DNA of 64,000 nt from Paenibacillus hunanensis (GCF_014645615.1 NZ_BMMB01000005.1:516663-580662); one strand, 5' to 3'; positions 51,828-61,141 are shown, counted from the first letter of the stretch. A program made the numbers and translations. The notes: a model not told the origin generated them from the sequence alone.

Positions 51828-52811
51828 ATGCACCGTTTCTCGAAGCATCTATTAAAGTCGTCATTCGTACCGTTCCTGCCTGGTGCAATTCTAATCATCC
51901 TGCTATTCTCTCTAGATTATGTCCAACTCCAGCTCGTTGAAAAATTCCTGCTATTTGCCGCTTTTATCATCGTTCCGCTGGTCATTGTACTGTTAAAATA
52001 CGACGACAAGAACACCAGCCAGCGTATGATCTATACAGCGATCAAGCGGTTTCATTTCCCCGCAGCACTGCTTGCGCTAGCGTCTGTGATGAGCAGTACG
52101 ATGTGGGGCTGGCAAGGTATAGCGCTACCAGGAGCGCTCTCCCTCGGCTGGCTTGTCCTCACCTTGCTGCTTGGTGTATATGGAATCATGACGATCATCG
52201 TACATAAGGGGAAAATAGCCGAATGGGCAATCGGTGCTGGACTGGTTTACTTTTTCATCGGTGGCTTGTGGTTCACGTTATATCAGTATCAATGGACGGT
52301 ATTCCAGGCCACTCCAGCAACGCATGCACTTAGCTCCATCCATTTTCATTTTTCGTCTGCGATCGTTCCTATTTTCATCGGTATGCTGGGGCGGATTATG
52401 ACCAAGCGTAGCTGGTATCCATGGATCGTTGTCGTCGACATCATCGGGCCGATCCTGATCGCGATTGGGATGATCGTCTCGAAGCCACTGGAATACATCG
52501 GTGTTGCTCTATTTGCCTGTAATATTGTGATCTACACGACGTATCTGCTTACGTATTTGAAGCGGAATCCATTATATAAGAGGGCATCTGTCTTTCTCGT
52601 GCTTTCCTGTCTCGCCTTCTATACGGTGATCGTCATTTCCATGTTCTATCCCTTGCTGAAAAGAAGATTTGCCTTAACGATATTGGACTTCATTCCAGTA
52701 TATGGCGCGCTGCACGCGTTTGGATTTGTATTATGTGGGCTTGTAGGCTGGGTGTATATGGCAAGCTCAATGGATGCTAGAAGGGGCAAGCTTGCTTACG
52801 AGAATAGATGA
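51828..52811 (+). CDS. Membrane protein, YndJ-like
   Basis: 327 residues with about nine hydrophobic segments and basic loops (MHRFSKHLLKSSFVPFLPG start). The segment HALSSIHFHFSSAIVPIFIG recalls the conserved HFHYAG-type motif of the YndJ family of Bacillus, whose function is unknown. AAAGGAG is 6 bases before the ATG. A hairpin at 52870-52902 follows. Divergent from the VanZ gene. Confidence in a real membrane protein is high; the family is a suggestion. Confidence 0.65.
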   Translation: MHRFSKHLLKSSFVPFLPGAILIILLFSLDYVQLQLVEKFLLFAAFIIVPLVIVLLKYDDKNTSQRMIYTAIKRFHFPAALLALASVMSSTMWGWQGIALPGALSLGWLVLTLLLGVYGIMTIIVHKGKIAEWAIGAGLVYFFIGGLWFTLYQYQWTVFQATPATHALSSIHFHFSSAIVPIFIGMLGRIMTKRSWYPWIVVVDIIGPILIAIGMIVSKPLEYIGVALFACNIVIYTTYLLTYLKRNPLYKRASVFLVLSCLAFYTVIVISMFYPLLKRRFALTILDFIPVYGALHAFGFVLCGLVGWVYMASSMDARRGKLAYENR

Positions 52812-52867
52812 GTGATCCCTTTTGCCCAATCATGAGAATATCGATGACTAGTGATCTATGAAAATCA

Positions 52868-52909
52868 ATAGCCTTCGTCCCCTTACGTACAGGATGAAGG
52901 CTGTTTGAC
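52868..52909 (+). terminator. Hairpin terminator of the YndJ-like gene
   Basis: AGCCTTCGTCC pairs with GGATGAAGGCT (one mismatch) and is followed by GTTTG, a short T tract. Confidence 0.6.
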
Positions 52910-53088
52910 GATCATTATTGGATTGTATAGAACGCTATCCTGCCATGTAGCTTCCACTTTCCTATATCTCTCATTCCATCTACTTTCTAGTATAATAATT
53001 CGATACAACCACCATTTTAAAAGTAGCCCGCCTGTAGCTGTGAAGCAAGCTGAATGACTGGCTCAAGGTAGGCAGAAGGAGATGAATT

Positions 53089-55137
53089 ATGGAATATCAT
53101 GTAGCTGTACATGGGAATGATCGGCATTCAGGAACCGCAGATCAGCCGCTTCGCACGATATCGCTTGCTGCTGCTGGAGCAGTGGCTGGCGATACCGTTA
53201 TCGTTCATGCAGGTGTATACAGAGAATGGGTGAATCCGGCGAATGGAGGAACCGCAGAGCATCGCATCGTTTACCGCTCCGCAGGTGACGGCGAGGTCGT
53301 GATTACCGGAGCGGAACGGATCACCGACTGGAAGTCCGAAGGAGACGATGTATGGCGCGCCGAAGTACCGAATTCGATCTTTTCCGTGCGTAATCCGTTT
53401 GCCACCGAGCTGAGTGGAGACTGGTTATTTGACGGGGCGTTTCCTGTTCATCTGGGTGAAGTATATCTGGACGGGAAATCGTTATACGAATGCGACAGTT
53501 TTGAAAGCGTTCGCAATCCAAAGGTATGGCAGGACGCCAAATATGCTGACGATTCTCTACTCGTCTGGTATGCCGAAGTCGGTTCGACGACGACTACCAT
53601 CTGGGCTACCTTCGGTGGAAAAGATCCTCGTCAGGAAAATGTAGAGATTAACGTGCGTCCGTACTGCTTCTGGCCGGATCAACCGGGGCGTAGCTATATC
53701 ACCGTCAGTGGCTTCACCCTTTGTCAGGCTTCTCCCCAGTGGGCGCCACCAACAGATTATCAGGAAGGCTTGATCGGCCCTCACTGGAGCAAGGGCTGGA
53801 TTATTGAAAACAATACGATCTGTGAATCGAAATGCGTAGGCATCAGCCTCGGCACTGCCATCGGTACAGGTCACCAGCCGCCAGAGAAGCAGAGTAAAGG
53901 CGGTACACAGCGAGAGCAGGAAGTGATTTTACGCGCATTACACGCGGGCTGGCATAAGGATACGGTCGGCAGTCATATCGTTCGTGGTAATGTGATTCAC
54001 GATTGCGAGCAGGCTGGCATTGTCGGTCATATGGGTGCAGCATTTAGCCAAATTGTAGACAACCGCATCTACAATATCCATCACAAACGGCTTCGACATG
54101 GCGCAGAAGTCGCTGGCATCAAGCTGCATGCAGCGCTGGATACGCAGATTATGGAAAATAAGATCACGAGCTGCTATCGCGCGCTCTGGCTGGATTGGCA
54201 GGCACAGGGGACGCGAATTAGCCGCAATGTATTTTGGGATAACCTATCGGAAGACCTGTTCGTAGAGGTGTGCCACGGGCCGTATATGGTCGATCATAAT
54301 CTGTTCCTGTCGCCGATGAATTTTAGAAATATGGCGCAGGGTGGGGCATTTGCTCATAATTTATTTGCAGGTCGATTTGTCGTTCGCTCTGAGGTTACGC
54401 GTGTGACGCCTTATCATTTTCCACATGAAACGGCGATGGCAGGGTACTCGAATATTACGGGTGGGGATGATCGGTATTACAATAATATCTTTATCGGCGA
54501 TGGTGATGGGGAGAAGGAGCCTGTACCGATCACGTTTTTCGAGCATCTTCCGTTGAAGCCACGGGATAATGTTGGCGAGGATGGGAAGACCGTGATGGAT
54601 GGAGTGCCGGACGATTCGATTTGTTACTTACATGCTGTGGGACTCGGTGGGTATGATCAGCATCCTAATTTCAAGGATAAGCGCTGGTGGGAGTATACGA
54701 AGGAGGAGCTTATCGAGCTGGGAGATGCAGCGAAGGATTTCTTTATCGGGAATTCAGTGCTTCCGGTAGCGATGGGTGGCAATGTGTTCCTGAATGGAGC
54801 GGTTCCGAGTCGGCATGAAGCAGATGCGAAGACCGATGCGGCGAAGTACATACAGATTGATGTGGATTCTATGCATGATGAGGTGCGCGTTCGGGTTCAG
54901 ATCGATGGGGCTGAACAGCTTCGGGGCTATTCTGCTGCTATGCGGGTTACGACCGATCTGCTGGGTAAGGCGTATCATGCGAATATGGGATTTGAGGAGC
55001 CGGATGGGGCGCCGTATCAGCTGGATGCGGATTTTATGGGAGTGAAGAGATCGGATGAGGCTGTCACACCGGGGCCTTTTGAATGGGCTGAGCATGGTGC
55101 AGTTGATAGTGGCAGTACAGTTGAATTTGAGATTTAA
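53089..55137 (+). CDS. GH120-family beta-xylosidase (right-handed beta-helix)
   Basis: 682-residue cytoplasmic beta-helix enzyme (no signal peptide) whose sequence follows XylC, the GH120 beta-xylosidase of Thermoanaerobacterium: an N-terminal VYREWVNP, then PGRSYITVSGFTL, WAPPTDYQEGLIGPHWSKGW, SHIVRGNVIHDCEQAGIVGH, AEVAGIKLHAALDTQI and GGDDRYYNNIFIG. The nucleophile corresponds to Asp369 (ALWLDWQAQG) and the acid/base to Glu393 (FVEVCHGPYM). It should hydrolyse xylo-oligosaccharides, probably feeding the pentose pathway used by the ara genes. AGAAGGAG is 7 bases before the ATG. Single gene with a strong terminator; no transporter is next to it. Confidence 0.9.
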   Translation: MEYHVAVHGNDRHSGTADQPLRTISLAAAGAVAGDTVIVHAGVYREWVNPANGGTAEHRIVYRSAGDGEVVITGAERITDWKSEGDDVWRAEVPNSIFSVRNPFATELSGDWLFDGAFPVHLGEVYLDGKSLYECDSFESVRNPKVWQDAKYADDSLLVWYAEVGSTTTTIWATFGGKDPRQENVEINVRPYCFWPDQPGRSYITVSGFTLCQASPQWAPPTDYQEGLIGPHWSKGWIIENNTICESKCVGISLGTAIGTGHQPPEKQSKGGTQREQEVILRALHAGWHKDTVGSHIVRGNVIHDCEQAGIVGHMGAAFSQIVDNRIYNIHHKRLRHGAEVAGIKLHAALDTQIMENKITSCYRALWLDWQAQGTRISRNVFWDNLSEDLFVEVCHGPYMVDHNLFLSPMNFRNMAQGGAFAHNLFAGRFVVRSEVTRVTPYHFPHETAMAGYSNITGGDDRYYNNIFIGDGDGEKEPVPITFFEHLPLKPRDNVGEDGKTVMDGVPDDSICYLHAVGLGGYDQHPNFKDKRWWEYTKEELIELGDAAKDFFIGNSVLPVAMGGNVFLNGAVPSRHEADAKTDAAKYIQIDVDSMHDEVRVRVQIDGAEQLRGYSAAMRVTTDLLGKAYHANMGFEEPDGAPYQLDADFMGVKRSDEAVTPGPFEWAEHGAVDSGSTVEFEI

Positions 55138-55148
55138 TATTATGAGGG

Positions 55149-55184
55149 AAGATCCAGTCATTAGAGGTGGCTGGATCTTTTTTT
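55149..55184 (+). terminator. Intrinsic terminator of the GH120 gene
   Basis: AGATCCAG pairs with CTGGATCT across 13 bases and is followed by TTTTTTT. Strong. Confidence 0.9.
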
Positions 55185-55250
55185 ATGAAGTGGTTGGTTA
55201 TGCGATAACGCAGTAACTGCGGAGAAAGGTGCAGACACGATGCATGCTAG

Positions 55251-55937
55251 TTATCGCCCAACATTGACAATCGTTCTGTCCCAGTCTGGCTCACTCGTCG
55301 CTGCTCGCACAAGGCAATCCGCACAATCGGCAAAAGACAATGTTCGCGTCATACTAATTCGTGCTCCGGGCGCTGCTATATAGCTTAGTGTAGCATCTGT
55401 GTCAGTCATTCCAGTTGGTCTGACAATAATCCAGTTCAGGTTACTATGCTGTACAGTATGCTCAGCGATTCCTTTATCCTTGATCGCCTTCGAGAGTATA
55501 TGGCGATTAATACCCAGCAGACATCGATTACCGATCGTAAGCTCTCTCCCATCGCTCAAGCCAATGCCACTCTGCATCACAAGACGCTGAACTCCATTAC
55601 GCTCACACGCCTCCACAATATTCTGAGTTCCCTCCGACATCACCGTACCTGGAGAAAAATTAGCCGCAATCGCATTCGGAATGCTTTTCGCCATGAACGT
55701 ACCCGCTGGAGATGATTTCGTTGGGCCTATACAGCTGATAACCACCTCTGTATCCGTAATAGCTTTCCATATGCTGGTCGCGTCCAACACATCTGCTTGC
55801 CGAGTATTCAGCCGCTCTGCTGGGTTAATTCTTTCCGGTCTGCGTGCTATTGCTACCACCTCATGTCCTAATTCAAGCGCACGCTCGACTACTTTTCTTC
55901 CCGTTGCCCCCGTCGCTCCAATGACCGTAATTCTCAT
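55251..55937 (-). CDS. NAD(P)-binding protein, NmrA/SDR-atypical type
   Basis: 228 residues. The N-terminus MRITVIGATGATGRKVVERA is the dinucleotide motif of the atypical SDR/NmrA group; VVISCIGPTKSS, RLVMQSGIGLSDG and WIIVRPTGMTDTD are typical. Such proteins act as NAD(P)H-dependent reductases or redox sensors; no catalytic triad can be placed with confidence. AAAGGAG lies 9 bases before the ATG. It is divergent from a TetR-type regulator with a perfect palindrome between the two, so it is probably the regulator's target. Confidence 0.88.
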   Translation of the reverse strand: MRITVIGATGATGRKVVERALELGHEVVAIARRPERINPAERLNTRQADVLDATSIWKAITDTEVVISCIGPTKSSPAGTFMAKSIPNAIAANFSPGTVMSEGTQNIVEACERNGVQRLVMQSGIGLSDGRELTIGNRCLLGINRHILSKAIKDKGIAEHTVQHSNLNWIIVRPTGMTDTDATLSYIAAPGARISMTRTLSFADCADCLVRAATSEPDWDRTIVNVGR

Positions 55938-56011
55938 ACATCCATTTCTCCTTTATCTTCTCAATATGATGTGCTTTTATTCCCGTATCTCGTAATGCTC
56001 ACCCACTCTAA

Positions 56012-56029
56012 AATGCACACTAGTGCATT
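56012..56029. promoter_or_regulatory. TetR-type operator between NmrA-like and TetR genes
   Basis: AATGCAC-ACTA-GTGCATT is a perfect palindrome with 7-bp arms. A related direct repeat of GCATTA occurs at 56088-56103 next to the regulator's start. Both suit TetR-type autoregulation. Confidence 0.7.
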
Positions 56030-56158
56030 AAGTGTCATCTATGTATAATTGTATTCAGATATCGAATGGTTACAATTTCTAAAAAAGCGCATTACGTGCA
56101 TTAGTTCACGAATCTTATATAATTGTGCATTTATTATGCTGGAAAGCAGGTGGCTCTT

Positions 56159-56725
56159 ATGGCCTCTACGGTAGATCGAAGAGTACGCAAATCTCAACAA
56201 GCGATCAAAAAGGCAATGATCGAGCTATTGGTCGAACAAAGCTTCGATCAAATTACGATACAGGATATTGCCGACAGAGCAGATGTGAGTCGAAGAACGA
56301 TCTATCTTCATTACACAGATAAATTCGACCTTCTGGATAAACTGATTGAAGAGCATATGGACGAACTGCAACAACTGTGCGAATCAACAGAGGATGATGT
56401 CGATTATACCGATCCTGATGTATTGGTCATATGGTTTGAATATTTGGAAAGCCATGCTTTATTCTTCTCGGCGATGCTGGTGAGCACGGGAAGCCCCATT
56501 TTCCGCAATCGATTCCTTGCATTTTTCCTTCAAGAATTAGGAAAGGGAACCGAACCAGCAGTAACGGATGAGGTCAATGTAGATATTCAATTTCTAGGAG
56601 CAGCTATTTTAGGGGTCGTCGAATGGTGGTTCAAAAATGAACAGCCTCTCCCTCCTTCTGTTATGGCAGAGCGGGTAGGGGCACTGCTTGAGCGGAATTT
56701 GGGAGCTAGTGTACCACTTGATTGA
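56159..56725 (+). CDS. TetR-family regulator (NmrA-gene partner)
   Basis: 188 residues. An N-terminal helix-turn-helix (SFDQITIQDIADRADVSRRT, then IYLHYTDKFDLLDKLIEEH) with a C-terminal helical domain whose FLGAAILGVVEWWFKNEQPL belongs to the TetR_C_7-like subgroup found with dehydrogenases. ATG 56159 is chosen from homologues; a GCAGGTGG ribosome site lies about 6 bases upstream. Divergent from the NmrA-like gene with palindromes between. Inducer unknown. Confidence 0.9.
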   Translation: MASTVDRRVRKSQQAIKKAMIELLVEQSFDQITIQDIADRADVSRRTIYLHYTDKFDLLDKLIEEHMDELQQLCESTEDDVDYTDPDVLVIWFEYLESHALFFSAMLVSTGSPIFRNRFLAFFLQELGKGTEPAVTDEVNVDIQFLGAAILGVVEWWFKNEQPLPPSVMAERVGALLERNLGASVPLD

Positions 56726-56784
56726 AAAGGCAGATTATAGTTTAAACAGGAAACGAACCCCCTGTAAAAGCTGGCTTTCCACCA

Positions 56785-56838
56785 GAAAAGCGCCCTGTTC
56801 ACCGATTCTCCAGAATCAGCCAATAGGGCGCTTTATTA
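56785..56838. terminator. Bidirectional terminator, TetR / aldehyde dehydrogenase genes
   Basis: AAAGCGCCCT pairs with AGGGCGCTTT, with an inner GATTCT/AGAATC stem, and A/T tracts on both sides. Lies between convergent genes. Confidence 0.8.
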
Positions 56839-56889
56839 AAACCTATACTCACGCACAACGGCACTTCGTACCAACAACCTCGATCCCTC

Positions 56890-58389
56890 TTACTCCGGAA
56901 TATAAGGCAGATCCAGCATCTGCGGCACATTGATCACATGCTGCTCTGTATACGTGCGAATACCTTCTACACCATACTCCCGACCAATCCCAGATTGCTT
57001 GAAGCCGCCAAATGGGAAGCGAACATCCAGCCCCTGCACCGCAGCCGTATTAATCATCGTCGTTCCAGCCTCCAGCTGACGCGCTACAGAGATCGCATCC
57101 TCTTCCTTGCCCCATACCGAGCTGGTCAATCCGTAGATGCTTTCATTGTGCAACTGAACCACCTGCTCTTCATCATCAAACGGCAAGATCGGAACGGTAG
57201 GGCCGAATTGCTCCTCCACCACGATTGGATCATGCGCATCACAGCCCAGAACGAGCGTAGGTTGCAGATAGTATCCTTCATCAAACCGCTTCTGATCCAG
57301 AATACGTCCAAGCGGAATCACCTTCGCGCCGCGTTGCTTCGCATCTTCGACCAAACTCAGCACGTAATCCCGCTGCTTCACATTATTAACCGGGCCGACT
57401 GTCGTGTCTGGATCGAACGCATCGCCGATACGAATCCAGCGATTCGCCGCCTCGATATACTTCTCTACAAACTGATCATAGATCGAGCGGTGCACATACA
57501 CACGCTTAGCGATCATGCAGATCTGACCCGTCGTCAGGAAATTGGAAACGACAATCCGGCGCATCGCACGCTCATCCTCAACGTCAAAGCTATCCAGGAA
57601 GATCGCCGCATCATTTCCGCCCAGCTCCAGCGTCATATCTTTGATCGTATCTGAAGCCGCCTTGATAATATGCTTCGCCGTTTCCGTACCACCCGTAAAA
57701 GCGATCTTCGCGACATGTGGGTTCGTCGTCAGCTCCACACCCACATCCGCAGCTCCATGTACGACATTGATCACGCCTGCCGGGAATTCGCTTGCGATAA
57801 TCTCCGCTACTTTTGCTGCTGCCAGTGGTGCATACGGACTTGGTTTCAGCACGATCGTATTGCCCGCCAGCAAGGCAGGGGCGATCTTGATCGTAGACAG
57901 GGCAATCGGATAATTCCATGGGCTGATCGCCGCTACTACGCCGATCGGGTCATACGACAGAATCGTTTTACCGTGATCATGCTCCTGAACCTCTTCCTTG
58001 AGAGCCGCTGCTGCTTCATTACATACAAACTCCATCCACATCAACGACACATAGATTTCGCCATGTGCATCATATAGCGGCTTGCCATGCTCTCTGGATA
58101 GCAAATGCACGATTTCGTTCTCAGCTGCTCGAATCTTTTCAATCGCTCTACGCATGCTCACGATGCGGTCTTCGATATCAGTCTTCTTCCATGTTTTGAA
58201 CGCAGCTGCTGCCGCTTCGATCGCCTGGACAGCCTGTTCCTTCGTCGTCACAGGGAAATAGCCTACGATCTCGGACGGATTGGACGGATTTTCTTTCGCT
58301 GATTGAGCAACGGACGTTACATTATGTCCATTAATCAACGCTTCAACGGTCACGATAGGAACAGCATGCTGATCTGCTTGAATTGTCAT
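56890..58389 (-). CDS. Aldehyde dehydrogenase family protein
   Basis: 499 residues, NAD(P)-dependent oxidation of an aldehyde to its acid. The catalytic Glu255 (DMTLELGGND), Cys291 (TTGQICMIAKR), the cofactor segment FTGGTETAKH and PWNYPIALS, PFGGFKQSGIGREYG are all in place, and the length is normal. The closest look-alikes are succinate-semialdehyde/betaine-aldehyde type enzymes; substrate uncertain. It follows the MetE-like gene by 27 bases in the same direction, with AAAAAGGGG before its ATG, so both are one operon. Confidence 0.92.
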   Translation of the reverse strand: MTIQADQHAVPIVTVEALINGHNVTSVAQSAKENPSNPSEIVGYFPVTTKEQAVQAIEAAAAAFKTWKKTDIEDRIVSMRRAIEKIRAAENEIVHLLSREHGKPLYDAHGEIYVSLMWMEFVCNEAAAALKEEVQEHDHGKTILSYDPIGVVAAISPWNYPIALSTIKIAPALLAGNTIVLKPSPYAPLAAAKVAEIIASEFPAGVINVVHGAADVGVELTTNPHVAKIAFTGGTETAKHIIKAASDTIKDMTLELGGNDAAIFLDSFDVEDERAMRRIVVSNFLTTGQICMIAKRVYVHRSIYDQFVEKYIEAANRWIRIGDAFDPDTTVGPVNNVKQRDYVLSLVEDAKQRGAKVIPLGRILDQKRFDEGYYLQPTLVLGCDAHDPIVVEEQFGPTVPILPFDDEEQVVQLHNESIYGLTSSVWGKEEDAISVARQLEAGTTMINTAAVQGLDVRFPFGGFKQSGIGREYGVEGIRTYTEQHVINVPQMLDLPYIPE

Positions 58390-58416
58390 GTGATAACCCC
58401 TTTTTATCTAAATAGA

Positions 58417-59502
58417 TTACGCCCATACCTCGTCTGCAATTTCCTTCACATAACGCAGCTTACGCCACTGCTGGTCTTCCGTTAAAATATTGCCCTCTTC
58501 CGTCGACGAAAATCCACATTGCGGGCTTAGACAAAGCTGCTCCAACGGTACATACGTAGCCGCTTCGGCAATCCGCGCCTTAATGTACTCTTTATCCTCA
58601 AGCTCGCCTGTTTTGGAGGTGAGCAGACCGAGTACGATTTTCAGGTCTTTGCGATTCACATGCTTCAAGGAATCAAAGCTACCTGACCGCTCATCGTCAA
58701 ATTCCAAAAATAATCCGTCTACGTCCAAGCCACCAAAAATCACCTCAGAAGCATAATCATAGCCGCCCGTCGAGAAATAGTTCGACTTATAATTGCCCCG
58801 ACAAATATGCATCGTCACGACTAAATCCGCTGGCTTATTCGCCAATGTCTCGTTAATCATGCGCTGCATCGTCTTCAGCTCTTGCGCTGGCTCCAGCCCT
58901 TTAGCGCGCAGCTTATCATGCCCTGCTTCAGAGAACAGGTCTGCCCATGCCGTATCATCCAGTTGCAGGTAACGACAGCCTGCATCATAGAACGCTTGAA
59001 TCGCTTTTTGGTACGTGGCGATCGTATCCTGTAGGAACGCCTCGCGATCTGTATACACATTCGCATCATTTTCTAAGCGATACAGCAGCATGTTCGGACT
59101 CGGAATCGTCTGCTTTGCCACAGTATCACCGGCATGCTGCTTGACGAACTTGAAATCCTCTAGGAAAGGGTGCGTCGAGAAATCGACTTTGCCAACAACG
59201 CGAATCCCGCCTTTACGCGTCTGCATGTTGTGGAATTTGGGTCCTTCGATCTGTTCGTACAGCTCTACGCCATCCAGACCACCGAGAAAATCAAAATGCC
59301 ACCAGCTTCGGCGCAGCTCGCCATCTGTAACTGCAAGCACACCGTTCGCCTTCTGCTTTTCGATGATGCGGATAATTTCCTGATCTTCTATAGCTCGTAA
59401 TTCCTCGTGTGTGATGCTACCTGCTTTATATTGTTCACGCGCCTGACTCAAGTTGCCAGGACGTAAAAAGCTACCTACATGGTCGTGTCGGAATGGGATC
59501 AT
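58417..59502 (-). CDS. MetE-like homocysteine methyltransferase (YxjG/YxjH type)
   Basis: 361 residues corresponding to the catalytic C-terminal half of cobalamin-independent methionine synthase, as in YxjG/YxjH of Bacillus. RHDHVGSFLRPGNLSQAR, VTDGELRRSWWHFDF, LQLDDTAWADLF, then the zinc-ligand segments MHICRGNYKSNYF and SPQCGFSSTEEGN are present. Members transfer a methyl group to homocysteine or a related thiol with a methyl donor other than the full MetE substrate. AGAAGGAG is 8 bases before the ATG. First gene of a pair with the aldehyde dehydrogenase. No S-box riboswitch is seen upstream, unlike yxjG in Bacillus subtilis. Direct repeats of TCATATG lie upstream. Confidence 0.9.
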   Translation of the reverse strand: MIPFRHDHVGSFLRPGNLSQAREQYKAGSITHEELRAIEDQEIIRIIEKQKANGVLAVTDGELRRSWWHFDFLGGLDGVELYEQIEGPKFHNMQTRKGGIRVVGKVDFSTHPFLEDFKFVKQHAGDTVAKQTIPSPNMLLYRLENDANVYTDREAFLQDTIATYQKAIQAFYDAGCRYLQLDDTAWADLFSEAGHDKLRAKGLEPAQELKTMQRMINETLANKPADLVVTMHICRGNYKSNYFSTGGYDYASEVIFGGLDVDGLFLEFDDERSGSFDSLKHVNRKDLKIVLGLLTSKTGELEDKEYIKARIAEAATYVPLEQLCLSPQCGFSSTEEGNILTEDQQWRKLRYVKEIADEVWA

Positions 59503-59559
59503 ATGGCTTGCTCCTTCTACCTTATTGTTCCTTTGAGTATAACATGAGGGAAGAAGAGT

Positions 59560-59594
59560 TCTGTCATATGAAAAAGGTATGTCTGGTCATATGG
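59560..59594. promoter_or_regulatory. Direct repeats upstream of the MetE-like gene
   Basis: TCTGTCATATG (59560-59570) and TCTGGTCATATG (59582-59593) are 22 bp apart and precede a -10-like TATACT (59538-59543 on the minus strand). A possible activator site. Confidence 0.4.
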
Positions 59595-59768
59595 TGGGGC
59601 TATAGCAGGTGAGCTAGATAGAGAGATTAGATAGAATAGTCACGTTAATCGAAGCTTTGATCCATTGCCCGTTTGATACTTGAAGCTGCACGATAGTATC
59701 GGCATAATCGCATGGAATCATACATATGCGGCTGAGTTTATAAAGGATCACGAATCGAAGTTATGGCA

Positions 59769-60191
59769 TTAAGGTCTAAAATGCTTCCGTGCCACCTTAA
59801 CGCGATGAAACGTAATTTCCTCCTTCTGATCTCCATAGACAAGCACTGCTTTAAAATCTAATCCGTTTAATAAAGGAGCTGGAATGGTCGTCACATCAAT
59901 GATTGTAGTTTGATTGAGCTGACCTTCGATAGATCCATCGTAGACGCGAAAGTAAATTTTCACTTTCATATCGGCTTCTCCAGTTTCCTGAGTTGCTTTA
60001 TTTCGGATCAGCAACGTCGATTCTTGGGGAGCAGGCGTATTCGATTGGATCACCTGTAGCTGAACATCGAACTGTTCAGAGTCGGTTTCATACTGCGAAG
60101 CATCATAAGATTCCGTTCCGGGCGGGACACAAGCTGTAGCTATCAATACGAAAATCAGGCTGAACATGAAGGGGATTATTTTTTTGTACAG
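59769..60191 (-). CDS. Small lipoprotein of unknown function (probable CTG start)
   Basis: About 140 residues. Starts with KKIIPFMFSLIFVLIATAC, a lipobox ATAC, so the mature protein should be lipid-anchored. The remainder is beta-rich without a known motif (STLLIRNKATQ, KVKIYFRVYDGSIEG). The start is odd: GGAGG lies 8 bases before a CTG (60189-60191), whereas the GTG three codons earlier overlaps the ribosome site and the first ATG is 8 codons later inside the signal peptide. I take CTG as start. Function unknown; it stands alone, 240 bases from the MetE-like gene. Confidence 0.65.
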   Translation of the reverse strand: MYKKIIPFMFSLIFVLIATACVPPGTESYDASQYETDSEQFDVQLQVIQSNTPAPQESTLLIRNKATQETGEADMKVKIYFRVYDGSIEGQLNQTTIIDVTTIPAPLLNGLDFKAVLVYGDQKEEITFHRVKVARKHFRP

Positions 60192-60514
60192 AGGGATCAC
60201 CTCCGATTTATTAACGGTTACATAATGGAATAATTAGAGTTCTACAAAGAAAAAGGATTCTCTTCCATTCGTCACAAGAACAGATCACGAAGCTACACTC
60301 GATAGATTCGATGCAACAAAATGCTTTTGATCTTCAGACATTTCCAAGTTAAATATGAGACGGCGATTTTCTAACGTGATTATTCGAAATGTAATCATAT
60401 GGATTAAATTCTAGAATTAGTATACTTCTACTTCATAGCAAAATCTAATATGTAAAATAAAACTGCGTCATGAATACGCAGTTTTACAGATCATTTTGAG
60501 TTGGAAGTTATGAA
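60192..60514. other. Intergenic region, lipoprotein / DUF2306 genes
   Basis: A/T-rich, containing the terminator of the DUF2306 gene at 60455-60487. Nothing else is recognised. Confidence 0.5.
60455..60487 (-). terminator. Intrinsic terminator of the DUF2306 gene
   Basis: On the minus strand AAAACTGCG pairs with CGCAGTTTT, followed by ATTTT. About 30 bases past the stop. Confidence 0.85.
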
Positions 60515-61141
60515 TCAGTATTGCTGCCGCAACCTCATTCTACGAATCACGGTTTCAATAACAATCAGATTCGGAATCCAACATGCCCAGGCGACAATCC
60601 GAAATGCCGCCTCAAAATCACCAAGCAGAATAGCCAGCGGCGCTAACAAGATGCGAAGCGTGACCGCTGAAAACGTAAGCGCATAACTGCGAAGCATCCA
60701 TACTCTATGCGCCTGGACATCTTTGGCGATAATTTTTCTTACCGCAGTTAGTGTAGTCGCAACCCACAATACATCGAGCGACATGAACCCAAGGCTAGAA
60801 ACCCACCCTCCTGTTGCAAACAGGGATAAATACACATTCACGATCCCACTAATCATAATCGAAGCAACATATCCATACCCCAATCGGCGATGCCAGCGTC
60901 TTCTGGCAGAGGTTGGCTTTATAAATAGCTGAAATGGCCCTATAACCAGGGCAAATACTGCGGTGAAAATATGGGCGTATAGCACATAGATCCATGGTTG
61001 AAGTTCAAAATTCGGTTTTGTTAATTTGAAAGACACAAGTCCAGCACTGCTCGCTTGAAGAACGCCGTACTGCACAATAGCGTATCCAGCAATTGCAAAG
61101 GCAAGAATGATCACGAGTGCCCGAAGCGTTTTATTTGCCAT
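60515..61141 (-). CDS. DUF2306 membrane protein
   Basis: 208 residues with six hydrophobic segments. VLYAHIFTAVFALVIGPFQL, RRWHRRLGYGYVASIMISGI and AHRVWMLRSYALTFSAVTLR, ending in WIPNLIVIE, are characteristic of DUF2306 proteins (YozB-like), of unknown function; conserved His residues suggest a haem or metal role. AAAGGAGG is 10-12 bases before the ATG. Confidence 0.88.
   Translation of the reverse strand: MANKTLRALVIILAFAIAGYAIVQYGVLQASSAGLVSFKLTKPNFELQPWIYVLYAHIFTAVFALVIGPFQLFIKPTSARRRWHRRLGYGYVASIMISGIVNVYLSLFATGGWVSSLGFMSLDVLWVATTLTAVRKIIAKDVQAHRVWMLRSYALTFSAVTLRILLAPLAILLGDFEAAFRIVAWACWIPNLIVIETVIRRMRLRQQY

Noticed and set aside
59503..59768. SAM (S-box) riboswitch before the MetE-like gene, as in Bacillus subtilis yxjG
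   Set aside because: None of the conserved S-box segments or a terminator are visible in the leader.
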